This document shows positions 55,104-64,000 of a stretch of 64,000 nt of DNA, one piece after another (positions within the stretch are counted from its first letter, which is position 1; every line of letters starts with the position of its first letter). The stretch comes from Meghimatium bilineatum (lineage: Eukaryota; Mollusca; Gastropoda; Stylommatophora; Philomycidae). The DNA lies in NCBI GenBank assembly GCA_034231615.1, contig CM067302.1, forward strand, positions 8,335,114-8,399,113. Direction: 5' to 3'. The notes below the pieces were generated by a model. That model saw only the letters and a program-made list of their open reading frames with translations, did not search any database and was not told where the DNA came from. A program made the translations under genes and the position numbers.

Positions 55104-55831
55104 AAGAGCTTATTCTTCTTCTAGACGATGTTGTCTATTGATATGTTTTCAAAATGTCGATTAGTCGACACAACGAGAGTTCAGAAGACAGTAGCGTCAT
55201 AGTGATTGGCTGCACCAAGTGAACACGTTAATGTGTGTAAAGCGTTAGTGTCTGCGGAAATGTAAATCATTCTGTCTTTAGCAGAAGACATAAAATATTA
55301 AGACATACAACACGGTTGTGGTTTTATGTGAAAGAAGCACATGTAATAGAATAAATCGCCGTTTCTACAAATATATATGGTTGCTGAAAATCTAGTACAA
55401 ACATCTTAGTGGGCAAGATATCTTATGGAAGTTTCATAACGAACGATAAAGTCTATTCCCGGGATTAAAATCGTTTCACTGAGAGCAAAGGACATATGTG
55501 TGTTATCTTGTTGCAACTCGTGTTAAATATTAAAGGGTGTTTTCTTCTTCCTCTGTATTCAGGATTATTTTTGGTGTCTTTACAGATTTTCGGACGAGTC
55601 ACCAGGACAAAACTCTCAGTCTTCTGCAGATCGACTGCCTCAAAGTTTTTACATCAGTTAAGTCAAGTTAAGCCATGTCTTGCCTTGCATTTCTTTGAAA
55701 TCTAAATTCTATGTTGGCAAATACTCCTCCCGCGTCTCCTTTTCGTTCGTTTCGTGAACGTGTTGCACCCACAACATCCTATTTGCCACAAAATGTTTCA
55801 TCCTTGTCATTCTTTAGTTCCTCGTTTTAGG
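55104..55831. other. Non-coding stretch
   Basis: No domain was recognised. The 69-codon frame at 55496-55705 shows no motif. Confidence 0.45.
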
Positions 55832-56060
55832 GAGCCGCGTTATCGCAGTGGTTAGCGCACTGGCTTCGCATATGAGTGGTCCTGGGTTCATTCCCCAGTT
55901 GATGTCCAGCCTTAAATGGGTACAGGGTTAATCCAGGAAGTAAAGACTGGGAGGGAGAGGAGACGACTACCTCCCTCATTTGCAGAGCCTCTGAAATGTG
56001 AGAGATCGCTAACATCTCACACCCCTACGGCATTAATAAATGCTATGGGTTACTTTACTT
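55832..56060 (+). mobile_element. tRNA-derived SINE
   Basis: The head GTTATCGCAGTGGTTAGCGC carries an A box and CTGGGTTCATTCCCC a B box, about 35 bases apart as in tRNA genes. A non-tRNA body follows (CAGCCTTAAATGGGTACAGG, GGAGACGACTACCTCCCTC) and ends with ATTAATAAATGCTATGGGTT and a T-rich tail. Poly(A) is absent. The body excludes a functional tRNA. Confidence 0.8.
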
Positions 56061-57319
56061 TTTTTTCTCGTTTTAATGCTTATAGTATGCCTTTTTGTGA
56101 GCTCCGGAACCATGAGTACATGAGGTCCAAAAATGGTTTAAGCTCGCCCAATGTGGTCCCCGAGCCATATTATGATCACCTCTGATTAATGCTAATTTTA
56201 CAGTAAATTAAAGACATCAACAATAACCATACACTCCAGAAAATCACAATTCAAAAAAGAAAAAAAAATATGTAACCAGTTGTCATAGCAAAAATATTAG
56301 CAAAATAATGAAAAACTAAGACAAGCTATCTAATGTTTTGCTGAAATTTGTCAAGAATATGAATATATTTATTTACAAGAGATCATATAATGTCAATAAA
56401 CACAACGAACACCTGGGAAACGTCTAAAACTAATTGAAAAAAGGTATATAACAATGTCTCTGTATCAATTACGCTGATCAACTAAGACTTTTACCAGAAT
56501 ATATGTCCTACCATCTGATGCAAAGACATCGGGATATTTTTACACGGTCTGAGCACGCGTCACACTTTGTTCCTTCGGGACTTCACGCTTTGGACGCATT
56601 CTCAATACTAGAAGTAAAAGTCCTTCTCCAGGATAGTTTTGATAACTGATCTCATGCAGCTGTGTTTATTTTGATATATTAGACACTTTTCGTGCTTTTC
56701 ATTAGTAGGCGATACGAAGTTTACGCAAAACGGTAAATGATCTGTAGCATCAGCCAAGATGAGTGACGCTGCTGGAGATCAGCACGCAAGTCGACTCTGT
56801 AGAAGGACTTGGTAAATACTGTGCATGAAATACCGGCTACTTTGGTAGCAACCGATCATTACAGTGACGCCCCGCGCTTCGTCCTTGTAAAATATATCTA
56901 GATGTCTGTGTAAGATTTCACGTATCGATACCGATATTGACTGTTGAAACTGATCACTAGTTACTATGTAAGATACCACGTATCGATACCGTTATTCACT
57001 GTTTAAACTGATCGTTAGTTACTGATTATGCTTTGTCCCTCAAACCAATGAAAATTACAGGAACAATACGACACAGCCAAGATAAGTGACGTTGTGAGAG
57101 GATACCCGAGTATAACCTATATTTGAGTGAGAAGTAATTGAACCAGCCATGTTTTCAAAATCGTTGTGAAAAGCGGTACATTAGAAGTAATCCTTGACCC
57201 AAAATCTGATTATTCATGTTAAAACGACTGAAAGGCAACCTATAACGGACATAACCAACGGATTATTTGTATATATATATATATATAAGTTAAAGGTATC
57301 ACGATATAACAAGATAGGC
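56061..57319. other. Non-coding stretch with short dispersed motifs
   Basis: CAGCCAAGATGAGTGACGC (near 56751) and CAGCCAAGATAAGTGACG (near 57073) are copies of a short dispersed motif. TGTAAGATTTCACGTATCGATACCG-type words occur twice (about 56910 and 56965), an internal 60-bp duplication. No gene seen. Confidence 0.5.
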
Positions 57320-57528
57320 CAGAGTTGCCAGAGACTAGACATATTTATAATCAAATTTCAGGTAAAATATATCATTAAAAAAATGACCTTATAAATTTCA
57401 AGATATTTTTAATTTTTGACCAAATATTTTGAAATGAGAAAACGTACATTTCAAGGTTATTGACATAGAAAAATATTAACAAAATGTGTGAAATTTGGCC
57501 GTGAAATGGCTAAAATCTGGCAACTCTG
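57320..57528. mobile_element. Small inverted-repeat transposon, GTTGCCAGA type
   Basis: The left end CAGAGTTGCCAGA (57320-57332) and right end TCTGGCAACTCTG (57516-57528) are exact reverse complements. The 209-bp AT-rich body is non-coding. It is a relative of the element at 48141-48364, and the body shares words with its right part (AAATTTGGCCG..GAAATG). Confidence 0.78.
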
Positions 57529-57783
57529 TGATGGTCAATTGTTATATTAAAAATGACGTTTATTATACAATTACTCTCATGCAACGTTCGTCATTGGTTC
57601 ATGACAAAATTCGTCATTCATCTTGGCTGATATGAACGATTCGATTTGTTATTGGTCACTGTGTGTGTGTACTTTGTATCTCCCGCCAATGAAATAATCA
57701 ATAATAAGTTAGTCAACTGATGTGACCAGTTGTAAGGCCTACAATCTGGAGAAAGCTGTGATTGGCAGCTGCAATTATCGCGG

Positions 57784-57846
57784 CAATATTTACTTTCAAT
57801 ATTTACTTTCAATATTTACTTTCAATATTTACTTTCAATATTTACC
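57784..57846. repeat. 13-bp tandem repeat
   Basis: AATATTTACTTTC repeated about five times, running into ATATTTACCTTGTGTTTT. The latter also occurs in the right arm of the foldback element at 7550-7775. Confidence 0.93.
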
Positions 57847-58024
57847 TTGTGTTTTTTTTTTCAGTTGTCTCCAACTAATTTCTCGCCCCATACAAATTCG
57901 ATCTCACCATTATGAGACGCAATCGATCACAGTCGAATAAGGAAAGTGTACTCTCAATTCTAAAATTATGCTGGTGTAATTATGCCTCTCTAAGTGATTA
58001 GGTACCATCTATAAGATATTTCTC

Positions 58025-58740
58025 AGTATATAGATTGTGTTACGAAAATTAACAAGTCTGCAACACCAAGTGATATAACAGTAGATAACACCAAAGTGAA
58101 ACAAGCCAAAGAGTTTAAATATCTTGGCAGCATTTTTTTCCGAAAATGGAAGACAAGACAGAGAAATAGAAACAAGGTGCCTGAAAGCAAACACAGTGAC
58201 CTACCAACTTTCACCATTACTTCACCCAAAGATCAAGATGGAAATAAAGAAAAACTAATAATATTTATAATTTTATTTACTCTGATAACAATGTCAAACA
58301 TGGTCCTTAACAGGCTCACAGCAGAGTGAAATCGTTATATGTGAAATGAAGTGTCAGAGAAAAGCAGCGTTGACTACTAAACTAGATAAAATAAGAAATA
58401 ACGAAATTAGTAAAAGAGTTGGTATAATATCATGTATTTAGCATATGGAAAGGCAGCAAGTAAAATCATTCGGTCACCTTATGAGAATTAACCCAAACCA
58501 AATAGAAATAAGAGCATATAAACACAAGAATATCTTTTACATAACGCCAAAGGTAGATTTTTAAAAATGGTGGATAGAAAATATGAAATTAGTCTTTGAA
58601 AAAAATGAACAAACATGGACTAAATGCAACCACGGTGACACATCTGGCCTGAGAACGACAGCTGAAGCTCCCACCGCTACGCTTTGCGGCAAGTGTGAAT
58701 ACGATCAACCATCGTTCACCTCGTGACAGACAAAAGAAAT
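58025..58740 (+). pseudogene. LINE-A C-terminal region, second copy
   Basis: The reading KVKQAKEFKYLGSIFFRKWK (58096-58155) has the RT-distal block. The rest aligns with 8205-9130 (CAGCAGAGTGAAATCGTTAT, AAGAGTTGGTATAATATCAT, TTCGGTCACCTTATGAGAAT) but lacks the nested insert found there. It is broken by several stops and frame changes. Confidence 0.8.
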
Positions 58741-58974
58741 AGATTTCGTTACCCGACGAAGACTATCTCAACGATACGTTGGTTATTTGTCGTTGAGAAT
58801 GTTTTGGTTACTGTTAAGAAATTAGGAGAACTGATAGTGGGTGTGGGGGAACTATACCCATGATAGATATAATTTTACGTGGTTAAAACAATCAGTTTTC
58901 AACGTGGGTCAGTTTCCTAGAAGGTCACCGCTATTTCAGGGGGATTTGAGGGAGGAGGAGGAAATATGTTTCAT

Positions 58975-59252
58975 ATATGTGTCAAGTTGGACCGAAAAGA
59001 GGATCAAAGAATAGTGACGTTGTTAATTGCCATGTATGTCGTAAGAGGCGACTAAGAACACAATGTTTTGGGTTGGAGTTCGCTGTCCCATCCCGCATAG
59101 TGTCAAGTGACCTAGAAGTCATGCTGAGGTTGGATGTGTGTGACCAGACGGTGTGTGTATCGCAACCAAGTTGTAAATCATGACACAACATATCAAGTTT
59201 TCCGGATAATATCTTTCTCATCTGCAGCAGGAGTTTAAAAATGAAAGAAGAA
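58975..59252 (+). mobile_element. SINE S1 copy, diverged
   Basis: GTCAAGTTGGACCGAAAAGA, ATGTATGTCGTAAGAGGCGA, GGGTTGGAGTTCGCTGTCCC, AAGTGACCTAGAAGTCATGC, CATGACACAACATATCAAG and CAGCAGGAGTTTAAAAATGA follow S1 from head to tail. No clear TSD was seen. An AT microsatellite follows the A/G-rich tail. Confidence 0.82.
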
Positions 59253-59263
59253 AAAGGACAATA

Positions 59264-59690
<427 letters not shown>

Positions 59691-59794
59691 ATATATATAT
59701 ATAGTAAGAGTATTTAAAAAGGTCAGCCAGCTTTTTCAGGGTTTTGGGGAGGGGGAGGGGGAGAATCCAAAGGGGTGATTGCATGCGAATTGCT
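59691..59794. other. Spacer of the inverted duplication
   Basis: About 100 bp: a short (AT)n, AAAAAGGTCAGCCAGCTTTT and a G-rich block (GGGGAGGGGGAGGGGGAGAA) related to the dispersed G-rich repeat. Confidence 0.7.
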
Positions 59795-60147
59795 CCATTA
59801 TCTACTCACCTAATATCACTGTATACACCGAACAATTATCTATTCACCTTATATCACTGTATATACCGAACAATTATGTACTCACCTTATATCACTGTAT
59901 ATACCGAACAATTATCTATTCACCTTATATCACTGTATATACCGAACAATTATCTACTCACCTTATATCACTGTATATACCGAACAATTATCTACTCACC
60001 TTATATCAATATATACACCGAACAATTATCTACTCACCTTATATCACCGTATACACCGAACAATTATCTACTCACCTTATATCACCGTATACACCGAACA
60101 ATTATCTACTCACCTTATATCACCGTATACACCGAACAATTTGAAAT
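59795..60147. repeat. 38-bp array, right arm of a large inverted duplication
   Basis: The reverse complement of the left arm: units contain ACTCACCTTATATCACTGTA then TATACCGAACAATTATCT. The outer end CACCGAACAATTTGAAAT is the exact complement of ATTTCAAATTGTTCGGTG at 59373. It has one more outer CACCGTATAC unit than the left arm. Open frames over both arms are spurious. Confidence 0.96.
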
Positions 60148-60184
60148 ACTGATGTAGCTTGGTCAGCTTATGTAACATGTCGTT

Positions 60185-60335
60185 AATATTCATTCTCAAT
60201 CTCCCATCGGATCTCTCTTACAGAGGGTGATGTTCCTACAAGATGTTCAGCAGGATATAGCACAACCAAAGGAAATACGTTGTGTTGCCGTTTAATTTCT
60301 GACAATACCTTGGCACATCCGATTTCGCCACTGTC
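60185..60335 (-). mobile_element. SINE S2 copy, old
   Basis: Plus-strand TTCATTCTCAATCTCCCAT, TCAGCAGGATATAG, GGAAATACGTTGTGTTGCCG and TTGGCACATCCGATTTCGCC match S2 blocks in reverse. It is diverged, with no TSD. Confidence 0.7.
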
Positions 60336-60527
60336 TCACATTAGACTCTTTCAGTACTTCCTCGTTAGTTATTTATGTTTCCATGGTGCACAGCATTCTC
60401 TTATAAAACTGCATCTCTGCCACACATTTTATACTTCTCTCATCAGTTATTGTCCTGAGACAGGATGACGTCATTCTAGAGGTTCATATATTTATGGTTT
60501 GGTGTTTTTTGTAGTTTTTTTGTGTTT

Positions 60528-60560
60528 CATGAAAAAAGTCCCAATAGGATCGCAACGTAG
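60528..60560 (+). ncRNA. Weak hammerhead-like relic
   Basis: CATGAAAAAAGTCCCAATAG then GATCGCAACGTAG resembles the motif at 47346 (CTGAAAAAGG..CCTATCGAAACG) with further changes in both core boxes. Only resemblance to the other copies supports it. Confidence 0.25.
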
Positions 60561-60734
60561 AAAGTTGTCCTGTTTGGTTTTATTGCATGTTCTTTTTATA
60601 TATACCTTTTCATCTACATTTATTCACAGTTGGGTATTCCCAGTAACATGTTTATCTAGTTTTGCTTTACTATTTGTGACTTTGGTTACTGTGGCACCAT
60701 CTACTTTGTCGGACATCCTCCGACCATTTGGTTA

Positions 60735-61060
60735 TTTATATATCATTTATTGTCCAAGACTCGCATACATATGTTAGACTGTGATGTGTACCTCTGTCCA
60801 AGACTCGCATACATATGTTAGACGTGGTGCTATGCAGTTCTGGCCAAGACTCGCGCACATATGGTAGACTGTGTGTTGTCATGTAGTTGTGAAGAACTCT
60901 TGTCCTCACTTCTATTGATAGGGACATATTGCACAGCATATTTTTCATGTTTAGAAATGCTGCCTTTGCCTGCCTTGTTCTGTTTCTTATTTCTGACGAA
61001 CTTCTTGTATCAGGATGTCTATATAAAAGTAAAACACAATTCATATACATATTTCTTTTT
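60735..61060 (-). pseudogene. LINE RT-distal fragment with tandemly repeated motif
   Basis: The minus-strand reading DTRSSSEIRNRTRQAKAAFL then NMKNMLCNMSLSIEVRTRVL precedes the Y.CESWT block in LINEs of this type. That block, YVRESWPE, YVCESWT and similar, then appears about three times (plus-strand CAAGACTCGCATACATATG at roughly 50-bp spacing, 60752-60862). The codons of the CESWT motif were therefore amplified in tandem. Confidence 0.78.
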
Positions 61061-61084
61061 AATGAGTCCTTTGTCATCACCATA

Positions 61085-61480
61085 ATCTGCAATTGAACCA
61101 TCATCATTATCAAGTGCCGTCTCCGCAACGAAGGTTGGCTGCAACATATCTTCAACATTATCTCTCTCTTTTTGTGGTGGTGCACTCTGCTAGACTGTAA
61201 CCTGACAATCTTGTGATGTTACTCTACCACTTGTATGTCTGCCTATCTCTCGATTACCTCTCTTTGACTTTATCCTCAAGAATGTCTTCAAAACGATGTT
61301 ATGTCTTTTAATGTGTCCAAAATATTTTATTTACTTGATCTTAAATTTCCTTTAATAATTATTTCTTCATATTACGTGCTGTTAGAACCTCATGCTGGTT
61401 TTCTTCTCTTTCCATGATGTTTCCCTATTCTTCTATATACCCACATCTAAAAGGTATCGATTCTGTCTTCTAAATTGTTC
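61085..61480 (-). pseudogene. LINE-I C-terminus, minus-strand copy
   Basis: The minus-strand readings in scattered frames are KTESIPFRCGYIEE, VKERGNREIGRHTS and CSQPSLRRRHLIMMM. They match 51730-52110 in order. It is diverged and broken. Confidence 0.75.
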
Positions 61481-61606
61481 GCTAACTCATGCAAACAAAC
61501 AATTATAAAAAAGACAAATAGGGCATACAAATTCGTAGAAGACTTACTTTATGAGAATCGGGTTTAACTATATCTACTCGTCTTCTTGCAAAGGAAAACC
61601 AGAAAG

Positions 61607-61770
61607 CATGCCGAGAGTACCCCACAAATCATGCCGAGAGTACCCCACAAACCATGCCGAGAATACCCCACAAATCATGCCGAGAGTACCCCACAAATCA
61701 TGCCGAGAGTACCCCACAAATCATGCCGAGAGTACCCCACAAATCATGTCGAAAGTTCCCCACAAACTAA
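61607..61770. repeat. 23-bp tandem array, 7 copies
   Basis: CATGCCGAGAGTACCCCACA then AAT, nearly identical. Both open frames over it are artefacts. Confidence 0.97.
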
Positions 61771-62692
61771 TTACTTAGTTACTCCAAGTAATAATCTCTA
61801 GGGATATCTGACAAAAATTCTCTTTGAACAGAACGTCGCGGCCCAGTAATTGTACTGTGAATTCCTTAACTCAAGACTAAACTGGTTGTGCCACGGAGAC
61901 CTCCAATAAGAAACAAGAACAAGAGAACTTATGATTATATATAGAAGGGCATTGGTATTCAAGAACATATGATAATGATACATTTATTGAAGGAAACAAG
62001 TTGAAGGCTCATGAAGTATAACAGGGTGAAACAGAATGCGAGGGGGTAGGTGAATAATGCTGGTAAAATGAGAAAATTCGTTGTTTTAAGTTGGAAGTTA
62101 GCCAACAAGACGTGAACATGGACTGTGTAGGTTCATTCGGAATTATCCTTCGAAAATTGACGCTGTTTGACTTCTAAGGTGAGCTTAATTGACTGTAGGC
62201 ACTTTACATACACACTGACCAATGGAAATAAAGTGGAAAGTTAGATAGCGCCACTTTTAAAAGATGAAACAGATGAGTCCACGGGACTATAATTAACGAG
62301 AGACTCGGTTCAGCTGACACCAATTCACCTCACAGTTTGTTAATTCTACAAATCATAATCCTTGAAAAAATATGATTAGCCACAACCTAGTCAGTTATAA
62401 GCCCTGCGGCTTGGTTGCACACTGTGACACTCATCTTGACTAATTCAAATTTGCGTTTATCAATTTGCGTGAACTGTGTGTCGCTAGCCAATGAAAATCA
62501 TGGATCACTCAGATGAGCCAAGAGAAGTGACGCTGTGTCTATCTTTCCGCAGACCTTTAAAGAAGACATGATTTAGCCAAGACGTGACTAGTTATTAAGG
62601 ATATTGATTGGTTGATTGAGACACAGATAAAATTTACATTGTACGTGCACGTATACTTACATTTCTCTAGGACAACAAACATTTAAAAGAGC
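61771..62692. other. Non-coding stretch with dispersed short motif
   Basis: Near 62215 (CTGACCAATGGAAATAAAGT) and 62490 (AGCCAATGAAAATCATGGAT, then AGTGACGCTGTGTC) it holds two copies of the short dispersed motif also found at 23750 and 57036. No gene seen. Confidence 0.5.
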
Positions 62693-62693
62693 A

Positions 62694-62875
62694 CGAACCA
62701 GTAGGCCTTCATGTAGGACGGAACTGCTGTTAATTGAACGAACCAGTAGGCCTTCATGTAGAGCGGAACTGCTGTTAATTGAACGAACCAGTAGGCCTTC
62801 ATGTAGAGCGGAACTGCTGTTAATTGAACGAACCAGTAGGCCTTCATGTAGGGCGGAACTGCTGTTAACTGAACA
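62694..62875. repeat. 45-bp tandem array, 4 copies
   Basis: GAACCAGTAGGCCTTCATGT then AGAGCGGAACTGCTGTTAAT, period 45 bp. Confidence 0.97.
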
Positions 62876-62963
62876 TACCAGGTTCTAATCTCGTCTATTA
62901 CCTTATGATTTTTTGATCAATAATTCATCGATGGATCATTATAATATTGTTGTTCGAATTTAA

Positions 62964-63236
62964 AGTGGTACAGAAACATCCAGAAACAACAAGTTAAATG
63001 GCTCGGACACATAACCAGACAGAAAGAGCAAAGTATTATCCAAAATACACTTAACAAACGATACAAAAACAGTCGACCTATTGGACGCCCTCGTAAAAGG
63101 TGGATAGAAAGTGTATTAGAGACACTCGGAAATATAACAGCAGAAGAGGCAATTAGAAGGGCACAAGACCGTACACTCACTCTTCCCTCAACACCGTAAG
63201 GTATATGAGGATAGAAAGAAGAAGAAGAAGAAGAAT
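62964..63236 (+). mobile_element. LINE-G 3' end, about 270 bp
   Basis: Near-identical over its length to 36400-36660 of the LINE-G copy: CACATAACCAGACAGAAAGA, ACACTTAACAAACGATACAA, CGCCCTCGTAAAAGGTGGAT, and the tail CAACACCGTAAGGTATATGA then GAAAGAAGAAGAAGAAG. It is severely 5'-truncated. No convincing TSD could be fixed. Confidence 0.88.
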
Positions 63237-63240
63237 TGAA

Positions 63241-63690
63241 AGTAGTCGGGGACTAGCTGTAGAAAAAAATTATAATATATTGAGTGACTGGACTATAAGG
63301 GCATGCTAAGTGAGTCCCTACAGAATATCTGGAAGAGACCCTAAGGCAGTTGATGGCGTATGAAATCATCTTCTGTCACCCACTGCTGTTCTGTTTGTTT
63401 CCAAGCGTATTGACATTGCCTTTCACATGGAACTAAGCAACATAGCCGAAAGAGGTTAGCGCAAATGGGAAGAGGTTAGAAACAAAAGACCATCATAACT
63501 ATTTTCATATTGAACTATAGAACAAGGACAGACAAACGCATGTTTTTTTTTTCGGTGGGTTGAAATATATTAGAAACAATAGAATCGTACACATTAAATG
63601 TTGGTCGTTGTTTTCGTACAACAGAATACATGTTTCATGTTATATATAATTGACTATAACATCTAGCATTCTAGCAATCTTGAAAACCGT
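63241..63690. other. Non-coding stretch
   Basis: No gene or repeat recognised. Confidence 0.45.
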
Positions 63691-64000
63691 GTTAGCTCAG
63701 TGAGTGCTGGCTCAGTGAGTGCTGGCTCAGTGAGTGCTGGCTCAGTGAGTGCTGGCTCAGTGAGTGCTAGCTCAGTGAGTGCTGGCTCAGTGTTTGCTGG
63801 CTGTGTTTGATAGCTCAGTGAGTGCTGGCTCAGTGTTTGCTGGCTCAGTGTTTGCTGGCTCAGTGAGTGCTGGCTCAGTGTTTGCTGGCTCAGTGAGTGC
63901 TGGCTCAGTGTTTGCTGGCTTAGTGAGTGCTGGCTCAGTGTTTGCTGGCTCAGTGTTTGCTGGCTCAGTGAGTGCTGGCTCAGTGTTTGCTGGCTCAGTG
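63691..64000. repeat. 15-bp tandem array running off the window
   Basis: GCTGGCTCAGTGAGT and GCTGGCTCAGTGTTT units alternate, and from about 63840 they tend to pair into a 30-bp pattern. The right boundary is outside the window. Confidence 0.97.

Noticed and set aside
55832-55900. Functional tRNA gene
   Set aside because: The tRNA-like head is fused to a longer non-tRNA body and tail, as in tRNA-derived SINEs.
60499-60777. 92-residue hydrophobic membrane protein
   Set aside because: AT-rich chance frame that runs through an untranslated PLE-like stretch and into a LINE fragment on the other strand.

Overview
This window looks like nuclear DNA from an invertebrate animal. It is AT-rich and packed with minisatellites. 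It also holds many 5'-truncated non-LTR retrotransposons (LINEs), at least one SINE family ending in (GAA)n, tRNA-derived short repeats, Penelope-like (PLE) remnants with hammerhead-ribozyme-like motifs, and small DNA-transposon relics. There are no operons, ribosome-binding sites or prokaryotic genes. The mix suggests a lophotrochozoan, perhaps a mollusc or annelid, but that is an inference from repeat style and nothing here fixes the taxon.

Only one convincing host gene is visible: an intronless 342-codon LicD/fukutin-type membrane protein on the minus strand (33941-34969). It has one N-terminal membrane segment, a WDDDID motif and five N-glycosylation sequons. Its immediate downstream flank holds a 17-bp-arm hairpin and a SINE with a perfect 14-bp target-site duplication (TSD).

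Layout. 1-7535 is one satellite array with 25- and 27-bp units and a 77-bp higher-order period. 7550-10233 holds a foldback element and two LINE 3' regions, one carrying a nested LINE with an 11-bp TSD. 11015-18260 alternates tandem arrays (42, 22, 36 and 29 bp) with LINE and SINE fragments. 18265-19090 is a PLE 3' end. 19572-23290 holds an inverted repeat and three arrays. 23830-31966 is LINE-rich, with one decayed copy of a multicopy invertebrate protein family and a LINE nested in a LINE (9-bp TSD). 32039-33245 holds two arrays next to the LicD gene. 35942-44033 has a LINE and a SINE with 12-bp TSDs, a mariner relic, and the best-preserved LINE copy (43239-44033, 10-bp TSD, uninterrupted reading frame). 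45350-55090 mixes ribozyme-like PLE remnants, two MITEs and SINEs. 55832-64000 has a tRNA-derived SINE, a large inverted duplication of a 38-bp array (59373-60147) and more LINE ends. The last array runs off the right edge.

My LINE labels (A-J) are local names given by shared protein motifs, not database families. The main theme is that several arrays start inside, or share sequence with, transposon fragments. The 29-bp array at 16197-18260 appears to be an amplified piece of a LINE RNase H-side reading frame. The satellite at 1-7535 shares its core with the SINE tail. The arrays at 11015 and 19818 look like diverged forms of one satellite on opposite strands. Nearly all long reading frames here are artefacts of repeats whose unit lacks a stop codon. 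I found no novel multi-gene system.
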